64,000 nt of DNA from Thalassovita gelatinovora (GCF_001458355.1 NZ_CYSA01000023.1:62001-126000), one strand, 5' to 3'. Shown: positions 19,152-28,144, numbered from the stretch's first letter. The notes: a model not told the origin generated them from the sequence alone. Program-made: numbers and translations.

Positions 19152-19904
19152 ATGGAATGGCGCGATCAGGGCATATTGCTGGCGGTACGGCGACACGGCG
19201 AAAATTCGGCGATACTGGAGCTGTTCACCCCCGTCCATGGTCGCCATGCGGGGGTGATGCGTGGCGCGACCAGCCGGAAAATCGCCCCCGTGCTGCAACC
19301 CGGCGCGCAGCTTGACGTGACATGGAAGGCGCGGCTGGCCGATCATATCGGCAGCTACACGGTCGAGCCTTTGCGCAGCCGCGCGGCGATGGTGATGGCG
19401 GATCGGCAGGCGCTGGCCGGACTGAACGCGGTCTGCGCGATGCTGCTATATGCGCTGCCCGAACGCGAAGCACATCTGCCGCTTTACAAGCGGACCGAGG
19501 CATTGCTGGATGTTCTGGACGAAACAGGGCTTTGGCCGCTGGCCTATCTGCGGTGGGAATTGGCGTTGTTAGACGAGTTGGGGTACGGGTTGGACCTGTC
19601 GACCTGCGCCGTGGTCGGGACGGCGAATGACCTGAGTTACATTTCGCCGAAAACCGGGCGGGCGGTGTCGCGCGCGGGGGCGGGGGACTGGGCCGACCGG
19701 TTGTTGCCATTGCCGCCCTGCCTGTTGGGCGGAACCGGTTTTTCGGGGGCGGATATTTTGCAGGGCTTGGAAATCACGGAATTTTTCCTGCGCAAATCCT
19801 TAGCCGAAGGCGGCCAAGGCAAACCGATTCCGCAAGCGCGGCAGAGGTTCGTAGACCAGTTGGTGCGCGGCTTAGCGCAGCGCCAGAACCAGATCGACCA
19901 GTGA
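19152..19904 (+). CDS. recO: DNA repair protein RecO
   Basis: This 250-residue protein helps RecR load RecA on SSB-coated DNA. The OB-fold N-terminus [26 protein letters not shown] and [12 protein letters not shown] are typical, followed by the helical part ([46 protein letters not shown]). The zinc-finger cysteines of some RecO proteins are mostly absent (C190 is present). The ATG at 19152 starts the OB fold. Its 3' end overlaps the convergent TetR gene by 33 bases. Confidence 0.9.
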   Translation: MEWRDQGILLAVRRHGENSAILELFTPVHGRHAGVMRGATSRKIAPVLQPGAQLDVTWKARLADHIGSYTVEPLRSRAAMVMADRQALAGLNAVCAMLLYALPEREAHLPLYKRTEALLDVLDETGLWPLAYLRWELALLDELGYGLDLSTCAVVGTANDLSYISPKTGRAVSRAGAGDWADRLLPLPPCLLGGTGFSGADILQGLEITEFFLRKSLAEGGQGKPIPQARQRFVDQLVRGLAQRQNQIDQ

Positions 19905-20423
19905 TCCCATCGGCCCGATCGTATCGCGGGCCTTTCCCGGCAGGCTTTGGATGCCGATGGTCGATCCCAAGATTACCCGGGCCCAATCGGGATTGGTGAT
20001 GCCGCTGTCGCGCAGAAGTTCAGTCAGCAGGTTCAACCTCAGACCGTCGACCTTTTCCACCCGCTGCGCCACTTTATCGTCGCCCTGGGCCCAGGCGCGC
20101 ACCGCCGGTTCAGGATTTTCGTGATCGGTGACCGGGCTGGAATAATCGGTGATCTGTTGCCCCAACCGGCGTAGCTTGGCCCCCGAATTGGGTTCTTCTT
20201 CAAGGATTTTGGCCAAAGGTGACAAAGCTTCGGCTTCCCACGTATCCAGAAGCGCACCGTGATAGGCGGGAACATCGTCGAAATGCCAGTAGAACGACCC
20301 TTTGGTGGTGTTCAGCCGCCGCGCCAGCGGTTCGGCCTTCAATGCGGCGGGGCCGTCCTGAATCAGGGCGGAAAAACCGGCGGTCAGCCAGTCGGATTTC
20401 GAAAGGCGCGTTTGTCTGGTCAT
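19872..20423 (-). CDS. TetR family regulator next to the reductive dehalogenase gene
   Basis: This 183-residue protein has a TetR helix-turn-helix at its N-terminus: [42 protein letters not shown]. The all-alpha C-terminal half is ligand-binding in this family, but its ligand is unknown. The ATG at 20423 is preferred; an inverted repeat that could be its own operator lies 17 bases upstream. It lies 97 bases downstream of, and on the same strand as, the dehalogenase-reductase gene, so it may report on substrate for that enzyme. Its end overlaps recO by 33 bases. Confidence 0.85.
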   Translation of the reverse strand: MTRQTRLSKSDWLTAGFSALIQDGPAALKAEPLARRLNTTKGSFYWHFDDVPAYHGALLDTWEAEALSPLAKILEEEPNSGAKLRRLGQQITDYSSPVTDHENPEPAVRAWAQGDDKVAQRVEKVDGLRLNLLTELLRDSGITNPDWARVILGSTIGIQSLPGKARDTIGPMGSLVDLVLALR

Positions 20424-20439
20424 GGTCCACCCATACGAG

Positions 20440-20457
20440 TGCGAAGGGTATTTCGCA
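20440..20457. promoter_or_regulatory. Inverted repeat, candidate TetR operator
   Basis: TGCGAA and TTCGCA are perfect six-base arms around a six-base spacer, 17 bases before the TetR gene start. Position suggests autoregulation. I did not see a second copy between the dehalogenase and preT genes. Confidence 0.4.
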
Positions 20458-20520
20458 ACTGCAGAAGACCTTTGGCTTGTGATTGTCACATCCCGATGAC
20501 GGTTCTGCCTGTTTTGAGGG

Positions 20521-23500
20521 CTAAAGATCAATTTCCACTACGCCATCAGGATCGGCGGCGCGGGATTGGCACAGGATAATGGTGTTTTGTCGCTGCTTGT
20601 TCGACAGCACGAAATCGCGGTGTTCGACCGCCCCGCTGACCAATCCGCATTTGCACACGCCGCAAATGCCGTCGGAACATTTCACATCCACGTGGATGCC
20701 GTTTTCCAGCAAGACATCCGAGGCCGATTTATCCTCGGGCACCCGCAATTCGCGGCCATCCTTCAGCCGCAGGGTGAAGGGGTGATTTTCATAGTCCGGC
20801 TGTTCGGGGACGTTGAAATATTCCAGATGGCGGGCGTCTTCGGGGAACCCCTGCCGGGTGGCGGCATCGATGACCCCGGTCATGTAACGATCCGGTCCGC
20901 AAGTATAGACATGCCAGCCGGGTTTATATCCTTCTAGCACCGTATCGAGATCGGCGCGGCTGCCTTCGTCGCTGAAATGGAAATGCACCTTGTCGGCCCA
21001 AGGCATCCGCGCAAGATCGTCCAGATAGCCAGCAGACGCGCGCGACGAACAGGAATAATGCAGCGCGAAATCGTGGCCCAGATCGTGCAGCCGGTGGGCA
21101 AAGGCGATCATTGGCGTGATCCCGATGCCGCCGCCCATCAGGAAGGTTTTCGTGGCGTCTTCGGCCAGCGGGAAATGGTTGATCGGTTTGGAAATGAAGA
21201 CCTTGCGGCCTTCGTTGAAAATGCGGTGCATCAGGGCGGAGCCGCCGCGGCCTTCGTCTTCGCGCAACACGCCGATCTGATATTTTCCGTGATCGGACGG
21301 GTTTCCCGACATCGAATATTGCCGCAGGAATTCCGGCGCAACCAACACGTCGAGATGCGCGCCCGCCGACCAGTCGGGCAGCGGCGCGCCGTCCAGTGTC
21401 GAAAATTCGTATTTACTGACATCGGCGGTCATTTTTTCCGCCTTGGTGACTTCGACCCGGATCACCGGCGGATCGCTCGGTGGCGTGTAGCGGTGAATAA
21501 CCGACATGTCGCCCTTGGCCAGCCTATCGCGGTATTCTTGGGCCGTGATCATCGCCTCGTAAGCCTGGATTCCCGCTTCACGGTCCATCGGGAACGGGTA
21601 GGGCCAGGGCGGCGGGGCCAATGGCGCGGGATAGACCGCGAGCGTCTGATCTTCGTATTTCAAATCCAGATCTGTTTGCAGGCCGCGCCGGTTCAGGCTG
21701 TGATGCGACGGGTGATAGCCGCCGTCCTCCTGCAATTCGATATCCCACCACCATTTCTTGGTATCGTTCAGCCCGCCATTGCCGACGACATCGTCGAGTT
21801 TTGCCAAGGGCCGGGCAAGCACCGGGATGTTCGATGCGGCCCAGCGAAACGGCGCTTCAGCGAACAGCCCTTCAAGGTTCCACGGGCATGTTTTCATGCA
21901 GCGCCCGCACATTGCGCCGCCTTCGGTGGTGATCCGGTAGGTGGCGCATTTCTGGCTGTCGGATTTCCAGATTTCATAGCCGTTGAACATCAGCTTGGGT
22001 CCGGCGGTGATCGCGCCCGACGGGCATTCGCGGGCGCATTTGTTGCAGGCTTCGCAAAACGCCTGTAGTCCGAAATCGATCGGCCTGTCATGCGCCATCG
22101 GCATGTCGGTGGTCACCACCCCGGATTTCAATCGCGGGCCGAGATAGGGATTGAGGATCACTTCGCCAATGCGGCTGACTTCGCCAAGACCCGACAATAG
22201 CAGCAAGGGCGGTTGCAGCACTTCGCCATCCATCACCGTATGCGCTTTGGCTTTATATCCAAGGTTTCTGATATGTTTGGCGATGACGCCGCCAAGCAGG
22301 GAAAACCGCAGGTAAGCGCGCATCGATTGCGCCACGCTGATCCAGTCGTCTCCGCTGGCGCCTTCCATCGTTTCATAGCCCTGATCGATGATCATGCTGA
22401 TCGCTTGATCATGTGGTGGATCAATCGGATCGCCGGCGGCGTCATGGGAATACCACGTCCAGTCGGGGCAGCGGCTGAGGCCAACCGCATCGACGCCGAG
22501 GAAATAGCAGGTGGCCTTGATATTGGCGGCGTTTTCCTGTGGATCAGCGGGGCACGGCCCGGCGGGGTTGGGATCGCCGTTTTGAATCACCACAAAAGCA
22601 CCAAGCGCCCGGCGCTGCGCGAAGCTGGGGGCGGATTTGCGGGCATAATGGCCACCCTTGGCACCGTCCTGCACATGTTTGCCCATATCGCCGAATTGCG
22701 CCCGGGCGAACATGTCGGCGCGTTTGGGTACCCGGGCCACATTCGGTTCATCGATAAAGGTGGTGGGGGCCTCCACCCGTTTCAGCCGTTCGAACGGGTG
22801 CGGACCTTCGGCGAAGCGGCGCTTGGCGAACGGGTCGCGGTTCAGCGCTGATTTAGAAAACCCTTTGCCCAGCCACCACGCCGGGCCGTTGGTTTTGAAC
22901 CACGGTTGATCCGACATCGGGGCCAGCGGTTTATCCGCGATCAGGCCCAGATCACAGGTCACCGCTGCCACCCCGAATCGCGGTCCGATCCACGGAGCGA
23001 CCAAGGCACCGGCTTCGACCGAAGCCAGCCCCGCCGCCACTGTCAGCCGGTTCAGGTCTACATCCGAGGATGCGCCGGAATGCGCCTTGGCCTGCCAGCC
23101 CAGAAGCCGGATATAATTGGCCAGAACGGCGGCGGTTTCATTGGCGCGCAGACAGGCGCGTTGCGCTTGGGCGTCGGCGATCCATTCGGTGCCGGGTTCA
23201 TAAGGATCGGGATCGCGGGGATATTCATACAGGAAAACCAGCGCGTATTTATGGCCTTCAATCCCCGATGGCGGGGCGGTCATCGCTTCTTTCAGTTCGG
23301 CCATGATCATGTCGATGCCCGAGGCCAGCGTTTTGGTTTGCCTGGTGCGCAATTCTTCGGCCAGCCGATCAATATCGGGGTTGTGCACCGGCTGATCCAA
23401 CCGCGCGGCATCGGGCAGTCGGCAAATGCCGACCATGCTGGCATCGGAAAAGTAGCCAAACGCTTTCAGATGGTTGGAGCGTTCCAATGGGTCGGCGGGA

Positions 23501-23733
23501 ATGGTTGCGCGGGTCTTGTTAACCATGCCGTCGCGGATCGCGTCGAGCATCGCCTGATATTCCCCCATGGCATTCACGATGCTGTCGGGCGTATCGGGGC
23601 GGCGGAAGGACACCGGGCCCCATGTGGGCACGGCGTTGAAATTCGGTGTGTCGCGCTGACGCTTCAACCGTTCTAACGGGTATGGCCCCAGATGTACCGG
23701 CCGATCCTTGTCTGAAAAAAAGCGCAGCCCCAT
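20521..23733 (-). CDS. Self-sufficient reductive dehalogenase-like fusion: cobalamin/2x[4Fe-4S] domain plus flavin-NAD-[2Fe-2S] reductase
   Basis: This 1070-residue cytosolic protein has no Tat signal and no membrane helix. Residues 1-270 and 310-555 are two related halves: each opens with (Y/H)P(L/F)ERLKR and later has YIRLLGWQAKAH or HIRNLGYKAKAH, then APWIGPRFGVAAVTCD or NPYLGPRLKSGVVTTD. Residues 560-616 hold two ferredoxin-type motifs, C560-x2-C-x2-C-x3-CP and C596-x12-C609-x2-C-x3-CP. Residues 745-960 are a phthalate-dioxygenase-reductase-like module with RQYS (804-807), GGGIGITPM (867-875) and TCGPDRYM. Residues 985-1070 are a plant-type [2Fe-2S] domain (C1019, C1024, C1027, C1055). 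This matches the catabolic NpRdhA/BhbA type of B12 reductive dehalogenase. Substrate unknown; Y428 and K494/K496 may be catalytic. Confidence 0.8.
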   Translation of the reverse strand: MGLRFFSDKDRPVHLGPYPLERLKRQRDTPNFNAVPTWGPVSFRRPDTPDSIVNAMGEYQAMLDAIRDGMVNKTRATIPADPLERSNHLKAFGYFSDASMVGICRLPDAARLDQPVHNPDIDRLAEELRTRQTKTLASGIDMIMAELKEAMTAPPSGIEGHKYALVFLYEYPRDPDPYEPGTEWIADAQAQRACLRANETAAVLANYIRLLGWQAKAHSGASSDVDLNRLTVAAGLASVEAGALVAPWIGPRFGVAAVTCDLGLIADKPLAPMSDQPWFKTNGPAWWLGKGFSKSALNRDPFAKRRFAEGPHPFERLKRVEAPTTFIDEPNVARVPKRADMFARAQFGDMGKHVQDGAKGGHYARKSAPSFAQRRALGAFVVIQNGDPNPAGPCPADPQENAANIKATCYFLGVDAVGLSRCPDWTWYSHDAAGDPIDPPHDQAISMIIDQGYETMEGASGDDWISVAQSMRAYLRFSLLGGVIAKHIRNLGYKAKAHTVMDGEVLQPPLLLLSGLGEVSRIGEVILNPYLGPRLKSGVVTTDMPMAHDRPIDFGLQAFCEACNKCARECPSGAITAGPKLMFNGYEIWKSDSQKCATYRITTEGGAMCGRCMKTCPWNLEGLFAEAPFRWAASNIPVLARPLAKLDDVVGNGGLNDTKKWWWDIELQEDGGYHPSHHSLNRRGLQTDLDLKYEDQTLAVYPAPLAPPPWPYPFPMDREAGIQAYEAMITAQEYRDRLAKGDMSVIHRYTPPSDPPVIRVEVTKAEKMTADVSKYEFSTLDGAPLPDWSAGAHLDVLVAPEFLRQYSMSGNPSDHGKYQIGVLREDEGRGGSALMHRIFNEGRKVFISKPINHFPLAEDATKTFLMGGGIGITPMIAFAHRLHDLGHDFALHYSCSSRASAGYLDDLARMPWADKVHFHFSDEGSRADLDTVLEGYKPGWHVYTCGPDRYMTGVIDAATRQGFPEDARHLEYFNVPEQPDYENHPFTLRLKDGRELRVPEDKSASDVLLENGIHVDVKCSDGICGVCKCGLVSGAVEHRDFVLSNKQRQNTIILCQSRAADPDGVVEIDL

Positions 23734-23857
23734 GGTTTCCCTCCCTGTATTTCACCATAGTGATCAGCCTTGCCGGAGCGGCACAAGATGTTTTGCCGTT
23801 TTTTTGGGCAACCCGTCGGAAATGGAGCGTCGCTATCCGTAAATTAAATTTTACCAG

Positions 23858-23886
23858 TTGATAAAAAAATCAAACCGCACATACTG
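23858..23886 (+). promoter_or_regulatory. Candidate preT promoter with overlapping inverted repeat
   Basis: TTGATA (23858-23863) and CATACT (23880-23885) are 16 bases apart and fit a -35/-10 pair 36 bases before the preT start. The -35 lies inside TTGAT-N6-ATCAA (23858-23873), which could be an operator. The six-base spacer does not fit an FNR box, and only the outer TTGA/TCAA agree with the RutR consensus. Confidence 0.35.
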
Positions 23887-23921
23887 AGAAAAAAACAAAA
23901 CCAAGCTCAGTGGAGGTACCA

Positions 23922-25244
23922 ATGACTTCAAACACGCTGACGCCAGGCATTATTGCAGGGCGGCTGCCAGCGGATCAGTTGTCGGAAAATTTTTCAGACC
24001 TGCATCCGCCGCTCGACGATCACGAAGCGCTTGTCGCTGCGGATCGGTGCTATTTCTGCCATGATGCGCCCTGCGCCACGGCTTGCCCGACGGATATCGA
24101 TATCCCGCTATTCATCCGGCAGATTGCGACCGGAACACCGGACGCCGCAGCCAAAACGATCCTGTCGCAGAACATCATGGGTGGGATGTGCGCCCGGGTG
24201 TGCCCGACAGAAACGCTGTGCGAACAGGTTTGCGTGCGTGAAACCGCCGAAGGCAAACCGGTCGAGATTGGCAACCTGCAACGCTATGCCACCGATACGT
24301 TGATGGCCGCAGATGTGCATCCGTTCGAACGGGCGGCCGCAACAGGCAAGACGATCGCCGTTGTCGGGGCCGGGCCTGCGGGCCTGTCTTGCGCCCATCG
24401 GTTGGCGATGAAGGGCCATGCGGTCACGGTGTTCGATGCGCGGCCCAAATCGGGCGGATTGAACGAATACGGCATCGCCAGCTACAAATCGGTCGGCGGC
24501 TTTGCCGCGAAAGAGGTCGATTGGTTGCTCAAGATCGGCGGTATCACCGTTGAACATGGTAAATCTTTGGGCGCGGGCCTGTCGCTGGACCGTCTGAAGG
24601 CCGATCATGACGCCGTGTTCCTGGCGATCGGTCTGGCTGGCGTGAACGCTTTGAATGTCGAGGGTGAGGCCAAGGATGGCGTGCTGGATGCGGTCGATTT
24701 CATTTCCGACCTGCGCCAAGCGGGCGATGTGGCTTCGGTTGAAATCGGTCGAGATGTCGTGGTGATTGGCGGCGGCATGACCGCGGTGGATGCTGCGGTA
24801 CAGGCGAAGCTGCTGGGGGCGCTGAACGTCAGCCTGGTTTATCGCCGTGGTCGTGACCGGATGAATGCCAGCCCGTTTGAACAGGATCTGGCCGCAGCCA
24901 AAGGTGTGCGGATCATCACCAACGCGTCGCCCAAGGCGGTGATTGGCAATGGTGCGGTGTGCGAGATCGAATTCGAATATACCGATGACGATCTGGCGCC
25001 GACCGGGCAGATGTTCCGGCTTGCCGCCGATCAGGTGTTCAAGGCGATCGGTCAGACATTGGGCGGCGACGGATTGCCCGATACCGAGGGCGGAAAAATC
25101 GCGGTCACCGGTGCAGGCCGCACCAGCATGCAAAGCGTCTGGGCCGGGGGCGACTGTGCCTCGGGTGGCGAAGACCTGACCGTGACGGCAGTGGCCGAAG
25201 GCCGCGACGCCGCCGAAGACATTCACGCCCAGTTGATGGGTTGA
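23922..25244 (+). CDS. preT: NAD-dependent dihydropyrimidine dehydrogenase, PreT subunit
   Basis: This 440-residue protein is the flavin/NAD(P)H subunit that passes electrons to PreA for reduction of uracil and thymine. The N-terminus holds cysteine clusters (CYFCHDAPCATACPTDIDIP and CARVCPTETLCEQVC) like those of GltD and mammalian DPD. A first dinucleotide fold follows at IAVVGAGPAGLSCAHRLA and a second at VVVIGGGMTAVDAAVQA, ending with GQTLGGDGLP and WAGGDCASGG. The ATG at 23922 has GGAGG at ideal spacing; the GTG at 23910 is inside the ribosome-site region. It is divergent from the dehalogenase gene. Confidence 0.93.
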   Translation: MTSNTLTPGIIAGRLPADQLSENFSDLHPPLDDHEALVAADRCYFCHDAPCATACPTDIDIPLFIRQIATGTPDAAAKTILSQNIMGGMCARVCPTETLCEQVCVRETAEGKPVEIGNLQRYATDTLMAADVHPFERAAATGKTIAVVGAGPAGLSCAHRLAMKGHAVTVFDARPKSGGLNEYGIASYKSVGGFAAKEVDWLLKIGGITVEHGKSLGAGLSLDRLKADHDAVFLAIGLAGVNALNVEGEAKDGVLDAVDFISDLRQAGDVASVEIGRDVVVIGGGMTAVDAAVQAKLLGALNVSLVYRRGRDRMNASPFEQDLAAAKGVRIITNASPKAVIGNGAVCEIEFEYTDDDLAPTGQMFRLAADQVFKAIGQTLGGDGLPDTEGGKIAVTGAGRTSMQSVWAGGDCASGGEDLTVTAVAEGRDAAEDIHAQLMG

Positions 25245-25279
25245 GGCGGATTTCCCGCTAAGGATTAGGAGATAAGCAG

Positions 25280-26587
25280 ATGGCCAATCTCGCAAGCGAC
25301 TTCATCGGGATCAAATCCCCCAACCCGTTTTGGCTGGCTTCGGCACCGCCGACCGACAAGGAATACAACGTCCGCCGCGCCTTCGAAGCCGGATGGGGCG
25401 GCGTGGTGTGGAAAACGCTGGGATCCGAAGGTCCGCCAGTGGTCAATGTCAACGGGCCGCGATATGGCGCGATCTGGGGGGCTGATCGCCGCCTGTTGGG
25501 GCTCAACAATATCGAGCTGATCACCGATCGCCCGCTGGAAGTAAACCTGCGTGAAATCAAGTCGGTGAAACGTGATTACCCCGACCGCGCGCTGATCATT
25601 TCGCTGATGGTCCCCTGCGACGAAGACAGCTGGGAAGCGATCCTGAAACAGATCGAGGATACCGGCGCCGACGGGGTCGAGCTGAATTTCGGTTGTCCGC
25701 ATGGCATGGCCGAACGCGGTATGGGCGCGGCCGTCGGCCAAGTGCCCGAATATATCGAAATGGTGACCCGCTGGGTCAAGAAACATTCGCGTATGCCCTG
25801 CATCGTGAAGCTGACCCCGAATATTTCGGACATCCGCAAACCGGCCGAAGCGGCCAAGCGCGGCGGCGCGGATGCGGTCAGCCTGATCAACACGATCAAT
25901 TCGATCACCTCGGTCGACCTGGATGATTTCGCGCCCGAACCGATGATCGACGGCAAGGGGACCCATGGCGGCTATTGCGGCCCGGCGGTGAAACCGATCG
26001 CCCTGAACATGGTGGCCGAAATTGCGCGGCATGCGGAAACTCAAGGGCTGCCGATGTCGGGCATTGGTGGCGTGACCACCTGGCGCGATGCGGCGGAATT
26101 CATGGCGCTTGGGGCCGGCAATGTTCAGGTCTGCACGGCGGCGATGACCTATGGGTTCAAAGTGGTGCAGGAAATGATTTCGGGGCTTTCCGATTACATG
26201 GATCGCAAGGGGTTCACGTCGACTTCGGAACTGGTCGGTCGCGCGGTGCCGAATGTCACCGACTGGCAATATCTGAACCTGAATTATGTCACCAAGGCCA
26301 AGATCGACGAAGACGCCTGTATCAAATGCGGCCGCTGCTATGCGGCGTGTGAAGATACCAGCCATCAGGCCATCGCCATGTCCGAAGATCGGGTGTTTTC
26401 GGTCAAGGATGACGAATGCGTCGCCTGTAATCTCTGCGTCAATGTGTGCCCGGTGGAAAATTGCATCACCATGGAACAGGTCGCCCCTGGCAAGGTCGAT
26501 GAACGTACTGGTCTGACCGTATCGAAAGACTATGGCAACTGGCTGGATCATCCCAATAATCCGGGGAACACCTGCGCTGCGGAATAA
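25280..26587 (+). CDS. preA: NAD-dependent dihydropyrimidine dehydrogenase, PreA subunit
   Basis: This 435-residue subunit reduces uracil or thymine at an FMN site. The TIM barrel is like dihydroorotate dehydrogenase: NPFWLASAPPTDKEYNVRRAFEAGWGGVVWKT, ELNFGCPHGMAERGMGAAVGQ (substrate loop), IVKLTPNI, SGIGGVTTW. Two C-terminal [4Fe-4S] motifs are visible, CIKCGRCYAAC and CVACNLCVNVCPVENC, which take electrons from PreT. It follows preT by 35 bases. The first step of reductive pyrimidine degradation is thus complete in this operon. Confidence 0.95.
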   Translation: MANLASDFIGIKSPNPFWLASAPPTDKEYNVRRAFEAGWGGVVWKTLGSEGPPVVNVNGPRYGAIWGADRRLLGLNNIELITDRPLEVNLREIKSVKRDYPDRALIISLMVPCDEDSWEAILKQIEDTGADGVELNFGCPHGMAERGMGAAVGQVPEYIEMVTRWVKKHSRMPCIVKLTPNISDIRKPAEAAKRGGADAVSLINTINSITSVDLDDFAPEPMIDGKGTHGGYCGPAVKPIALNMVAEIARHAETQGLPMSGIGGVTTWRDAAEFMALGAGNVQVCTAAMTYGFKVVQEMISGLSDYMDRKGFTSTSELVGRAVPNVTDWQYLNLNYVTKAKIDEDACIKCGRCYAACEDTSHQAIAMSEDRVFSVKDDECVACNLCVNVCPVENCITMEQVAPGKVDERTGLTVSKDYGNWLDHPNNPGNTCAAE

Positions 26588-26593
26588 TATTGT

Positions 26594-26616
26594 GCGCCCG
26601 TTCCGGGCGCGCTTTA
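26594..26616 (+). terminator. Hairpin after preA
   Basis: GCGCCCG (26594-26600) and CGGGCGC (26604-26610) form a seven-base stem with a three-base loop, followed by GCTTTAC, a weak T-tract. It lies seven bases after the preA stop and is the likely end of the preTA transcript. Confidence 0.5.
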
Positions 26617-26654
26617 CATCTCGCTAAAATGTCTTCGACATTTTCGCTCGGGAT

Positions 26655-26687
26655 GCCTCCGGCGGGGATATTTGAAAACAGAAGAAG
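26655..26687 (+). repeat. Intergenic repeat, copy 1
   Basis: The sequence GCCTCCGGCGGGGATATTTG followed by AAAACAGAAGAAG recurs in inverted orientation at 42874-42906 after the feruloyl-CoA synthetase gene. From memory this motif is frequent between genes in Rhodobacteraceae genomes. Its role is unknown. Here it lies between convergent preA and rutR. Confidence 0.6.
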
Positions 26688-26796
26688 GCGAAGAAACCTT
26701 CGTCTTTTTCTGTTCGAAAGTATCCCGGGGTCAGCGCCCCCCATGCACCCGAAGGGCCAGACCTGCAAGACCGGACCGGCGCACAATGTCGCTACT

Positions 26797-27420
26797 TCAA
26801 GGTGTCAGAAGTTTGCGGAACATGTTGTCAAGGAATTGTTCCGCGCCGTCCACCGGATCGGTTTCCCCGTCGGTCAGGATCGCAACCTGTTCTTCGAAAT
26901 CGGCGTAATGCTGGGTGGTGGCCCAGATGGAAAACAGTAGATGGCGGGGGTCGCACGGGGCCAGTTTGCCTTGGTCCATCCAGCGCTGAATCAGTGCCGT
27001 CTTTTCATCGAATAACGTTTTCAGACCGGTTTCCAGATGCGGTTTCATCCGCGGCGCGCCTTGCAGAACCTCGTTGGCGAAGAGCCGGCTTTCACGGGGG
27101 AATTCGCGGCTCATCTGCATTTTGCGGTGAATATAACCAAGGATTTCTTCTAAGGGATCGCCATCAGGATCCATTTTTTTCAGCGGGTCCAGCCAGTTGT
27201 CCATCAGCGCGTTGAGAAGCGTCACATGGATCGCTTCCTTGCCGTCAAAATAATACAGGATATTCGGTTTCGACAGACCCGACGCGTCCGCAATCTGATC
27301 GAGCGTTGCGCCGCGATAGCCATGTTGGGAAAACACGGCGAGTGCGGCATCCAGGATACGCTTGCGATTGCGCAGCTGAATGCGGCTTGGCTTTTTCACG
27401 GGCTTGGTGGCGTCGTTCAT
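26797..27420 (-). CDS. rutR: RutR-type TetR regulator of pyrimidine catabolism
   Basis: This 207-residue regulator closely resembles E. coli RutR as I recall it. The helix-turn-helix is RILDAALAVFSQHGYRGATLDQIADASGLSKPNILYYFDGKEA. The ligand domain has SREFPRESRLFANEVLQGAP and DEKTALIQRWMDQGKLAPCDPRHLLFSIWATTQHYADF, the RutR-specific stretch. RutR is released from DNA by uracil or thymine, so it should induce the neighbouring degradation genes. It lies three bases after the stop of a paralogous regulator, with a RutR-like box embedded in that gene's 3' end. Confidence 0.88.
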   Translation of the reverse strand: MNDATKPVKKPSRIQLRNRKRILDAALAVFSQHGYRGATLDQIADASGLSKPNILYYFDGKEAIHVTLLNALMDNWLDPLKKMDPDGDPLEEILGYIHRKMQMSREFPRESRLFANEVLQGAPRMKPHLETGLKTLFDEKTALIQRWMDQGKLAPCDPRHLLFSIWATTQHYADFEEQVAILTDGETDPVDGAEQFLDNMFRKLLTP

Positions 27421-27423
27421 GCA

Positions 27424-28119
27424 TCACTCCGGTCGGCTGGTCCGGGACCCTAGATCAGCTTGACCAGATGGTCCAGAATCGGCGGGGTCAACCACGCCTA
27501 TTCCCTTCAGGATGATGCGTTTGGTATTTTCCTTGGCCGCGTCCCATTGCGCATCACTGAGCGGCTGGCCACCATTAAGGGTTTCAATCTGATGGCCAAA
27601 ATCGGCGTAATGCTGGGTGGTGGCCCAGAGCAAGTAAAGCAGATGATCGGGATCAACCGGATCCATCCGGCCTTCGCTGATCCAGCGATTGATGATGGCA
27701 GCGCGCCCTGCGGTCCATTGCAACAGCGTGGTTTCCAGATAGTCTTGGATCACTGGCGCGCGGTGCATCACTTCGGAGGCCCAGACCTTGGAGCCTGCCG
27801 GATGACGGCGGCTGATTTCCATCTTGGCGTCGATATAGGCACCGATTCCTTCGGCCGGGCCATCGGCGTCATCAAAAACATCGGCCGCCTTTAGCCAGAT
27901 CTGAAAGATGTTTTCCACTACCTGCCGATAAAGCGCTTCCTTGGTTGGAAAGTAGTAATGCAGGTTGGCCTTGGGCAGCCCTGCCATATCGGCGATCAGT
28001 TGCATGGTGGCGCCACCAAACCCCGCCTCGGAAAAGACTTTTTCCGCTGCTGCTAAAATAAGCTTTTCGCTTTCCTGGCGGCGTTCTTTTTTGCTGTTTG
28101 GGCGCGGGTGGGCTGGCAT
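27424..28119 (-). CDS. Second RutR-like TetR regulator
   Basis: This 231-residue paralogue shares the layout of its neighbour: a helix-turn-helix (ILAAAEKVFSEAGFGGATMQLIADMAGLPKANLHYYFPTKEALY), then GSKVWASEVMHRAP, INRWISEGRMDPVDPDHLLYLLWATTQHYADF. Compared with RutR it has a Lys/Arg-rich N-terminal arm (PRPNSKKERRQESEK) and an extra low-complexity tail (DPADSGPSGQADLGSRTSRPE). That tail is encoded by DNA that includes a RutR-type box in front of rutR. The ATG at 28119 is chosen over upstream alternatives that run through the operators. It is divergent from hyuC and probably controls it together with rutR. Confidence 0.87.
   Translation of the reverse strand: MPAHPRPNSKKERRQESEKLILAAAEKVFSEAGFGGATMQLIADMAGLPKANLHYYFPTKEALYRQVVENIFQIWLKAADVFDDADGPAEGIGAYIDAKMEISRRHPAGSKVWASEVMHRAPVIQDYLETTLLQWTAGRAAIINRWISEGRMDPVDPDHLLYLLWATTQHYADFGHQIETLNGGQPLSDAQWDAAKENTKRIILKGIGVVDPADSGPSGQADLGSRTSRPE
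27460..27475. promoter_or_regulatory. RutR-type operator in front of rutR
   Basis: TTGACCAGATGGTCCA matches the RutR consensus TTGACCA-NN-TGGTCAA in all but one fixed position. It lies 40-55 bases before the rutR start, inside the 3' coding end of the upstream paralogue, suggesting autoregulation of rutR. Confidence 0.65.
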
Positions 28120-28144
28120 GCCGAAATCTGTCCGATAAATTTTC

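Noticed and set aside
20977-22068. 363-codon plus-strand frame inside the dehalogenase gene
   Set aside because: Antisense shadow; the minus-strand frame has Fe-S and flavin motifs throughout.
23858-23873. FNR box before preT
   Set aside because: TTGAT and ATCAA arms are present but the spacer is six bases, not four.
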